This document shows, piece after piece, positions 35,500 to 45,400 of a stretch of 64,000 nt of DNA. Origin of the DNA: Varroa destructor (Eukaryota > Arthropoda > Arachnida > Mesostigmata > Varroidae); assembly GCF_002443255.2 (NCBI RefSeq), contig NW_019211455.1:36609472-36673471 (forward strand). The letters are read 5' to 3'. The position numbers were made by a program, and so were the translations under genes. The notes under the pieces were generated by a model that did not search any database, was not told the origin of the DNA, and saw only the letters and a list, made by a program, of their open reading frames with translations. How positions within the stretch are numbered: the stretch's first letter is position 1; every line of letters starts with the position of its first letter.

Positions 35500-38400
35500 C
35501 TAGAAGTTATCTCTTGACGATGAAAAGCTATTTAGAAAGCTGCCACGCGATTTACCGTAGCCTCCCCTGAAACCACCACCACCTAGATTACCACTACCAC
35601 TAGCAAAACCTCCAAGTCGGAAGCCTCCAACAAAGCCACCTCTATTGTTCCCCCTGAAACCACCACCTCCACGTCCACCAAAGCCACCAGCTCCGTCCTT
35701 TGTATTTCCCTGGAAACCACCCCTTTTATTGTGACCCTGGAAGCCACCGCCGCGGAAGCCCCCCGAAGACCCAAAACGATTTCCCATATTATTGTTGCCA
35801 TTTATTGACCCGCTATATCCGCCAGGACGTCCATTACCGTAACCATTTCCGAAACCAATTCGGCCCATAGCCACCGCAGGCGAAAGCCGGGCCGTTTTAA
35901 TTGGTGGTGGCCCATCGCCGACTTCGTTTTGGCTTAGGAAGCCAACGCCACCAGCTGGGATGTCCAATCCAGACGAACCGAAATAACACAAACGTTTAAC
36001 AACGTTTATGAGAGCCATGTCATTCTCAGGTAATTGGCCCAATAATTCTGGGTCTTCAACTACACGATGTAGAAGATAATTGAAGGGCTCATATAGGGCT
36101 ACAATAGCTGCAGCCAATTGTACGTCCATTTTGAATGCAATCCAATTGTCCACCACCACAGTGTTGGGGCTGGTAGCGATTACTTCTCGGGCGCCGAATA
36201 GAAGAATCTGTAGCGGCGTTACCATTGTCATCTGTTTGCAAGAGACTGCGCGCGTACGAACCTTCAAAGGATAAATAAGACGAGGGACGACGGGCAGCGA
36301 TTGATACAAAAGTCATTAGTCAAAGTATACCATGTACATACTATAAATGAGGGAAGAAAATCGTGTCGTATCAAAACAACGTGAAAATATTCACTGATTA
36401 CTGCCTTTCGTAACTGGTTTCTCTGTTAGTTTATAATTTAAGTAGAAATACATAACGTATAGTATGAGCCACGTCACAAATGCATCTTATTGCCATAAAA
36501 AAAAAAGCAAGAGCTACTACAGTCTTTTAAGCACCATAATAATTTATAGCAATTTGTGACTGAGAATAATATAATAGTGTTGTTGTGAGTCTTTAGCCCC
36601 ATTAACCACTGATTTCTCAAACAATGCCATACTTCTATGAGCTACAATGCATAGCTTAGTAACACTTGCCTTTTCGCCAAAAATGAAATATGGTGATGGA
36701 AATCCCGATTTCTGCTGGAGGGAATTGCACACCGATGTTTTGTGGACAAGAGCACATTTTCCTTCAGTTGTCAGAACTTTGCGCTTCTCCTGATGGTAGC
36801 AGATATTCGGGTAGTGGCCTGCAATGAGCAGTCCCACGGCGACCTCCAGTACTTTATCTTCTCCCTTAAAATTATAAATGGGACATTGAAAATCTTCTTC
36901 TGGAAAGCCAGCATTCACGAGTATTTGGCATAATTGCTGCTTAGCGTCGTGAGTAATTCGCATAGTCGGTAGTGACACAGACCACTGATCGCAAAAATTC
37001 TGTTCTTGAGTCTCTCCTCCGCGTAATCGTGCCTGCTCCCACTGCTGATACACATTGAGCATTGTCAAGTGATCTGAATATGCACCACCTGAGAATTTGC
37101 GATGCAGATATTGCAGCCGGCCCCTAAAGGGGGTTTCAAAAGGCTCTGGAAACGTCGAACTATTAGCCGAAATAGTTAGCAACGAATCTGCGCAACCGCA
37201 TATAACGCTCAACACAATCATTCGCCCCAGTTGGGGTTCGATTGGCATACGTGCGAGTATTTCACCCAGTTTGGTAAGTGAGCCATCCGCGCTGAGAGCA
37301 CCCAAATTCCGAAGTGTTACTTCGGCTTCAACAACAGCATCAATTGGAGGCTGTTCCATTGCTTTATTAAGAAATGGTGTAATCTCACCAAGTTTAAGCA
37401 ACTTGATGGACAGTGCCAGTTCATGTAGAGGTGTTCTGAAGATCTCGGGGGTGCTGTATTGATCTAGACGTTTAAAACGCTCCCGGCTAATTAGATGGAA
37501 GCACATGCCCTCCTGAACTCGACCGGCCCGACCTTTTCGCTGCTCCAAGTTTGTCTTTGATGCAAACACTGTAGCATAGTTTGTCATGTTATTATGCGCT
37601 GTGAACATCTTCATTTTAACCTTACACGTGTCTATAACGAAGGCCACATCGTTGATCGTAATCGACGTTTCAGCAATATTAGTTGATAAAATGACTTTCA
37701 TACAACCAGGCAAAGCGGGCCGAAACACTCGACCTTGATCTTCTTTTGGAATTTGAGAATGCAGTGGCAAGATCGTGAAGTTATCTTTGTTTCCAAATAC
37801 GGGATCTGCTTCGAGGTGTTTTAGGAGGGCAAAGATCATGTTCCATCCAGGCAGAAAGACTAATACCGCAGCATCTGCCTGCTGTTGTTTACAATACCTC
37901 AATATGTCCGCAATGAGCTCAAAGCTAATTTGACGCTCGTCGATCATAGACATAGCGGCAGCCACTTGGGGCCCAAATGACGGATCGGCCACTTTATTTA
38001 AGTTTTCGTCAGGTTCATCTCCAGGAAAGTCATCATCGTCATCGTCGCCGCCTCCACCACTACCGCTTTTATTTTTCCGCTTTTTTCGCGCGTCTGCCGG
38101 AAGCTTCCATTTCAGCAGATCAATGGTGTCCTCGAGAAACAGTTGGTGTACGGGAAAAGCGCGACCCTGCACCTCAACAACTGGAACGTTATTACCAAAA
38201 TATTCCTGGAACAATGTGATGTCAATTGTCGCCGACATGAGTATAACACGTAACTGTGGGTGCTTTCTTACCATATCCCTAATTACCACCATGAGGAAAT
38301 CTGTGTTGATGTCCCGTTCATGGATTTCATCGATAATGACGTGGCTCACACCTCGTAGCCCACCTTCAAGCTTACGGAGCAGTACCCCAACCGTACAGAA

Positions 38401-40265
38401 AAGGATAGAAGCGTACGGTCTAGGAAGGAGCGACTCAAAACGAACCGAATAGCCTACGCTTTCACCAAGTTGTTCGCAGCGCTCCTCAGCAATCCGCTCT
38501 GCTACAGAAATAGCCGAAATACGACGTGGTTGAGTAACAACGATGTTACACTGGGCGCCATCTTCGACATTGACGAACGAGTCTAGAATATACTGGGGCA
38601 CTTGCGTTGTCTTGCCACAACCAGTATTGCCGCGCACAATTGTAACCGGGTTCGCATGAATGGCGTCAAGGAGCGCATCATAGAATTGATACACAGGCAG
38701 TTGTTCTCGTTTCTGGATCATCTGGCGCAGTTCCGGATTGTCCAGCTGATTATTATATACCTCGAGCATTTCCTTTGAGATCTGTTCCATAGTCATTGTA
38801 GCAAAACGATGCTCATCGAGATTTTGTTGAAGCCAAGGGTTCCAGTTCACCATTGGTGGCGACCACCCGACTACGCCCTCTGGTTGGCCTCTACACTTTG
38901 GCACTTCAGTAACCTGCTTCGCTCTGATGGTAAAAGGTTTATTAGAAACAGGTGGCTTATCGGGTACATTCAGTGGAAGATCTAACATTTTTACCACTTG
39001 ATTCACCTCACATACAAGCTCAGGGTCTATGTTGAACTCGAATTCTTTCATTGCTGTTATTTCCTTCTTCTTTAATGTGCCTGAAAAGGGTTCGATTTCC
39101 CCAAGGTGGTAAAGTTGACGAACCATTGAAAGTGCGCAGGACTTTGATGCCGTCTGTTTGTTTGATCCTTGTTCACGGGCAGTCAAAGAACGGTTTAGTC
39201 TCCGGATAAATATAGTTAATTCGGCTATGAAGCTCATATTATGGGCTGGGCCAATATTTCTGTAGTTGTAATCGGCTGTAATACGGTTCATCTGCATGTA
39301 CTGATGCAGCTTACTTTTGGCGTTCTCAATCGTCCAGTTGCCGTGTATCTCGGCGTTCACGTCCAGATCCTCAGCGTCCTCAAGGTTCTTCTTGTTTTGC
39401 TGTAGCATTCGTTCGACGTAGGCTTCGCCCATACCTCCGCGGTAGGGTCCAGCACTATGCTTCGGGGCTTCGCGAGGTGCATTCCAGCGAGGTGTGGCCT
39501 GTTGCCCACCCCCAAAAAGCGACGCATTACTTCCCCCTAAAATCGAAAACACAAAATTAACTATGAAAAATCACTAGACAATAAGGTCAAGTTAAGTCTA
39601 ATTCTCCTAATTATTCTTTTACCGTATACGATTTGACTATTGATGCTTCAGCCTATGAGGAGGCGTGTCGTGTTTAAAGTGCAGAAGTTATATGGAAACA
39701 TGTGTAGGTACACTGCCTGTCCGTATTGACACAGAGACAAAATGGAAATTAACACGTTTCACAGTTTTGTGAAAATAAATGCAGAGAAAATTATAAACTG
39801 CTGGCATTCAAAAGGTATAAAGAAAATCCGTACAGTATCACTGATGAACAGTAAAAAAATATCGTGTCTTATAGTAACATAACAAAGAATATACGAGAGC
39901 GATTAATGATACTAAATGCCGGTTACATATTAAGTAAGTTGAAAAAACTGCAGGAGCTTGTGTCTAGACTTAAATAGTGGGGGTTAATATTGCAACGTAC
40001 CGGTGGGCATTTCCATAGGCACTTCATTTTGCAACAGGCGACCTTCTCGCACCAAAAACTGAAGAAAGTCTTTAGCAGCATTGGTTTGTGCATCCTTTTT
40101 ATTCGTTGAATTTCCAACTCCGGTGTATTCTAACCCCTCTACCCGTACCTCACATAGAAAACGCTGTCTATGTTTTGGGCCTGTCGGATTAACCTGATAG
40201 CTTGGAGGTTGACAGCCATTTTTGCCGCACCATGTATAAAGAAACGACTTAGTAACATCACCCAT
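35500..40265 (-). CDS. mle: ATP-dependent RNA helicase A (DHX9 / maleless)
   Basis: DEAH-box RNA/DNA helicase; in flies Maleless remodels roX RNA in dosage compensation, and in vertebrates DHX9 acts in transcription and RNA processing. Minus-strand exons are 40001-40265, 36670-39536 and 35500-36261, about 1,297 residues in total (human about 1,270). The first exon is dsRBD1 (MGDVTKSFLYTWCGKNG, GNSTNKKDAQTNAAKDFL). The large exon has dsRBD2 (GNWTIENAKSKL to SCALSMVRQLYHLG), the MTAD-like NWNPW block, Walker A GNTGCGKTTQ (about residue 391), DEIH (about 489), SAT (about 521), an acidic GGGGDDDDDD insert, LSTNIAETSITI, QRKGRAGR, and the HA2 and OB regions to FIFGEK. The last exon continues VRTRAVSCKQM and ends in a Gly/Arg/Phe-rich RGG-type tail. 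All catalytic motifs are intact. The intron between the last two exons is GC-AG. Start chosen at the MGDV- motif shared with vertebrates. Confidence 0.98.
36262..36669 (-). other. mle: GC-AG intron in DHX9/mle
   Basis: The exon ends GGCGAAAAG and the intron begins gcaagt, the strong consensus for GC donors (AAG|GCAAGT). The acceptor is tttgaag, and the next exon starts VRTRAVS. The join FGEK-VRTRA matches vertebrate FGEK-IRTRA exactly in position. Without this splice the frame runs on for about 40 unrelated residues to a stop at 36544. Confidence 0.92.
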
Positions 40266-41665
40266 CGTTCGTTACGAAGACAATTGACTAACTTAAGCTA
40301 GATAATCTGCTAAACACCCAACGCAAATGCCTGAAAATGATAGAGAAATAAAACACTCACAAAACATTCACGGCTCATAAGAAACAACCAATTAAATTAA
40401 TTATTCCGTCGAATTGGCTAAGCAAACCAAGCCATACAGCCAGTCGGCTTGGATACCTCCGTACAGTATTTGTTAGGATTTAACTTGAACACTACTAAAT
40501 CGACATGAATACCTTCGATCCTTGGACCAATACCAAGACATACATATACGCTTGGCTCAACACAAAATCTAAAAGGTAAACAAGGCAGTTTAATAAGCAT
40601 ATTAAAAACTCACTCAGAGTTGCTTAGACGATATGTCCTTCCAATTCGTTCCTCCGAAGATATAGACAATTCGTCTGCTCCCCAAAAGATCCATCTACCT
40701 GTATTGCCCTCTCTTGTCAACAAGGTCATGCCATACGCTTGATGCATATGTCGAACCGCTCAGTGTTTCTCACCGTGTCATATACTAAACTGATTGTCAG
40801 CATTATAAATGCGACACCGACGAACATGAAAAGCTAGAAGTTCTATGAAAACGATTTATTTGGACCCACTTCTAGTAACTCTCTTTGTTACAATTATTCC
40901 TTTGAATTGTCGATTTGTCCTGTTAGTAAACAAAACCAATGAGTGTCTGCTTGCAAATTTAAATGCCCCGGCGAATCCGTTATACAACATTCTTTGCCCG
41001 CGTTCGATAAAGCAATTTTGTCACGTTTTTATCGTGCCTACGTAATAGTGGACGCCTGAATTATGTCGAGTACTGAGTAAGTAATAAAGAATGACTGAAT
41101 AGGTTCACGTACAATCAAGATTGGATTGAACGAAGTGTGTTACAATGCTACGCTAGCATTTCGTTTAAATGGTGAATATGTGTGAGTCCATTTGATTTGC
41201 TTTAAGTGCTGAATGATATAGTTTTTGTTCTTCAGGTCAATTTGTATTAGATTACAGCGACAAATAAAGGGTATAACAGACGTGAGCGACTGCCTTTCAA
41301 ACAAGCACTAATAAATTACACACTATTTTGTAGGTATGAACAATTCTTGTAATAATTTGTCATGATTTGTTATGTGATAATAATTTTATTCGCAGAAACT
41401 GCAGATCATCGACTATTGAAACTCTATCACTGGAATATATTTTACAACATTATAATATTTTATTAAAACAATGTTTACCTTATTTACACACATGCGATGT
41501 ATAGATACTCGCTGGCGGATTGTAACCAACGTCTTCGAGCAAAATTTTATTGATAAGCAATACGAAAAATGCCGTTCCATTGAAAACTGGGAGATTTCAA
41601 ATAATTTAGCACCATAAAATTGGAGGAAAATTAATGGAGTTAAAAATTTGTTAAAAACCTGTATT

Positions 41666-41765
41666 NNNNNNNNNNNNNNNNNNNNNNNNNNNNNNNNNNN
41701 NNNNNNNNNNNNNNNNNNNNNNNNNNNNNNNNNNNNNNNNNNNNNNNNNNNNNNNNNNNNNNNNN
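41666..41765. other. Assembly gap (100 N)
   Basis: Exactly 100 N bases; true length unknown. Confidence 0.99.
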
Positions 41766-42059
41766 GGCCATTTATAGATAATTGTATGGGATATCGTCGG
41801 AAAAGAAAAAAAAAACTTAGATTTAGATTCTTCAATGCAATATTTATCCCTAAGTGAAACTGGCTTGAGAATCTGTCATTGTCTCAAAAAGTATTATCAT
41901 AAGCTCTGCTACAGTCGTATATCTCTTACGTACTTATTCTATTTAAGACCATAGTTAAGCATAGAGGTGATGCCATTAAAGAAATATTTAGAGTTGTATG
42001 TATAGTTAAGTCCCAACAGCATTGATTCAGATGGCTGGCTCTCAGCACAAAAGGAAGTG

Positions 42060-42155
42060 TACTTACGCTTGGACCCGGACCTGGAACATCACATGTTCCT
42101 AAGCCTAGTGCACAAACGCAACACTGCGCTATCAGGCATATATATATATATACAT
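42060..42155 (-). repeat. tRNA-derived SINE candidate with AT tract
   Basis: Read on the minus strand, an (AT)n tract is followed by gatagcgcagtgttgcg, a middle part, then tgatgttccaggtccgggtcc, which resembles a decayed Pol III B box. It aligns loosely over about 55 bases with 58945-59040, which has the same order (AT tract, then a tRNA-like body). Family and boundaries are unknown. Confidence 0.4.
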
Positions 42156-42499
42156 ATGCGGGAACGGGTGGGAGGTGTACTGATGTACAAGTATTCGTTT
42201 GCAGTAATAGAGAGTCATTATCGTGTATCGAAAATGATTAATAAAATGAGGCTGAAACTTAATTAAACGAGGTTTTTGTATTTGTTTTTGAGATACGACT
42301 GCCAGTAGGTGGATGACGATAGTGCGTCGCGTCACCCGAAATTACTGTGGAGCACAGAACAGTACAATCTGGGCAATAAATACCCACCCACATTGGGCAA
42401 AATTTTAGGAAGATACCGAGGGCACAGTCTTAACAGCGAGCTTATGTATAACGCGTAAATGTGCTTTTTCGTTTGCTTGTGTATTTGCAACATAGTTTA

Positions 42500-45400
42500 A
42501 TGACGACACCAAGACGCAGTACTGTGCGAATGCAGGATGTGCCCTTGTCATCAACAATGTGTCAATCGCCTTCAGTGTTTGTGACCCCTATCCTCAACTC
42601 GACCGAGGATATTGATAACATACATGGCGGTGCGACACAGCAGACACCAAACAGTCAGTTCGTGTTCATTCGACGCGGCAAGTACGTTGTTTTTTTACGA
42701 TTCTAATTGTCGTAAAAGTTTACGTATACAAAAATGTGTGTGTGTGTGTGTGTGTGTAAAATGTGTAAAAATGCTATCTCACGGCTTTATACGTTAGTAT
42801 TCAAAATTGTCATTGTTGGCAATTGGCATATGTCAACAATGTTAGAAAAATATATAAAATAAATGCATTTCACGTTAACGTTATATTCAAGATGATAGTA
42901 CATTTTAGACTATATGAATTGTGAAATCTCGTTTGTCTTTGCTAAGCTGATGTTACAGACACTACGTTTAGAGTAAATATAAGCACATTGTTAAATCGTT
43001 TAGCCATCTGAATGCATTCAACGTGTTTTTCTGATGATTCATTTATGTTAATGTTCTTTATTTTTTTTTTGTTTTATGGTAAACAATACAACATGGCGTT
43101 AACTAATGACCTGAAGCACTCGCGGTTCTTCAACACCTAAGCGACAAGTTAGCCTATGCCCTTTCACGACACCTGACCGACTAGGCGAGCCACTTAGTGC
43201 ACAGGAAGATTTTGAAAGTAGTAAGCAGATGATCAATCAGCCGTTGGACGATACAACATTTAGCCCATGCATCGATTGGCAGTCAACCATGAATCCAATG
43301 GTAAGACGACCATCATAAGGAATATAGGCGAGTTAGTACACTGAGGTGTATATTTTGTTGGATCCGAAAAGTTTTAATTATGACTTTCCCCTAATCACTT
43401 TTCAGCATAATTATGAAGACTTTGAGGAAGACCAATCTGAGTAATTAGAATTCTGTGATGTCTTTAGAAACTTTAGTCCAAGTGGTATTTGTAACTAGAT
43501 ATGGTGACCGTACTTCACAACAATACGAATGCTTTCATACAGTAGCATTTATTACGAAGAGTGATCATAAAGCTTGTTTCAGTTTTCCTTCTCCTGTACG
43601 AATCTTGTACAAATTTACCTTATTATATTAATATCATTATTCGTTTACACCAGTAATTTAAATTTATCGTCTAGATATCGCCCAGGGTACTACGCATGGT
43701 GATATAGCTTAACCATAGTTCAAAAGAGGTTGAATAATTTTATTGAATTTAAATACAGATTCATTAAACTGACATGCAATTTATAATCTGTATTTACGAA
43801 TATTGACACTGTGATGGTAATAATAACCATCATCATCTATGACGAATTCTATTGATTGTTTAAGGTCACCTGAGAAGCGAATAGCATTATTGTAGTTATA
43901 CGCACAAATGGTTTACCTTTACCTATTTTTATATTTTGTTTTGTAATAGGCGTTCGATGTTTCGAATCCAGCACTCTATCTCCCGCCGACGCGAACAGGC
44001 AGCGCTGAACAAAGAATCCAAAATCGGATTGCTGAATTTTTTCGAGAAACAAAGATTGTTCCATCACCTTGTACTGCTGAAGGTGGTGGCAGAACACGGT
44101 GCTATTTATCGCTTGATACAGCAAAATTACAGGACATAGCTTTGAGTTCAAAACGTGTAATTCCATCAGTTTACACACCGAAGAAAGCCTGTGTTCGAAA
44201 TATGGCGACCCAAACGTGTGTCACAATCCCACCAAGCGTCGATCTCAATAAACTGTTCGGTACGATAGTTTTAGCTACACATTTTACATATATTCACCTC
44301 ATAAACACTTATTAGTTCATAATCACAGCAGCTGCGTAGGATTATTTAGATTCACGTACTCGAGCCGTAAGTTTCATAATGCCGCACAGGATGTGATTTA
44401 TTTGGTTCTCCTCTGATATTCTGTGCGGCAGTAATCATAGCCCATACTCTAGAATAATCGAATAGTTATGGCTTATCTTCATGCGATGAATGCGAATCTA
44501 AGTTCAAAAGTACAAAATGTGATATGGGTCTTCGAAAATATATGTACGCATTTTAATAGCGATACAAAAACTTGCAGCCCCGTTTGCTACGTATATGGAA
44601 ACAGAAGTGCCGGAATCTTTCATGGATGCGTCGAGATCATCAAGTTCGTCGTCGGATTCGATTTGCTCGATCTCACGCCGCAAATTGTTCACTGAGGAGG
44701 ACGAAAGTCCTGTGGTCGCCCACAATTGTCCACGCGCCTCCCGAAGCGTAGAAGAAGAGGATAAAAAAGAAATTGCAGTTTTTCAAAAAAACCACAAGTA
44801 TGTAGAATAATGTAAGAAAAATTAAGATTAGTGTATAAAAAAGGTTAGTTCATAAAATCTCTACAGCGCTTCTGTTTCTGTATATTTTAATCATAAGCTG
44901 CCACATTCCAATAGCCTTGACAAGTTTCTTTTGCTCAATTTTTTTTAACAAGTTTTTTTAAGTCAAGACGGTTAAGACAGTTGTCTAACTCGAAATTGTC
45001 GTCGGTGCTCTGACGCGGGCTCAACTTTCGATGCAAAAACTGCATTATCTGGTAGTAACTAAATCATAAAAGTACACGAATCTGATGTATCTATAACAAT
45101 CTACAAACTAAAATCGTATATAATAACTACAATGTTACGATGCCGTCACTGTATTCATCCTTATGTTATTAGTGCACTTATAACTACAATATTTATTAGC
45201 GTAACTTATAAGTAGTTCTAAGCAGTGGGGTTCAATGAAAACTTTTAACTTGGTTATGAACAGAGAACCAACAGTATTGGATGACCAAAACGTAACTCTA
45301 CTTTTTTCAAAATCAGATTTCTCTAGTTCAATTTTTAGGGTATCTATTGCATCTAATAATGGCAATACTAAAATGGTTTTTATGATTATTGTTTTTTATT

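Larger units (their letters stand above)
40266..42499. other. Intergenic region between divergent DHX9 and Bora
   Basis: 2.2 kb holding both promoters, an assembly gap at 41666-41765, and a tRNA-like SINE candidate with an AT tract near 42060-42155. No other gene is recognised. The sequence just before the Bora ATG (tttgcaacatag) looks like a splice acceptor, so a 5' UTR exon of Bora may lie here. Confidence 0.5.

Noticed and set aside
42500..43444. A separate small Ser/Pro-rich gene ending HNYEDFEEDQSE
   Set aside because: Exons 1 and 2 join in phase to the EFF-IVPSP exon and align with the Bora N-terminus, so they belong to Bora; only the mini exon remains as a possible variant.
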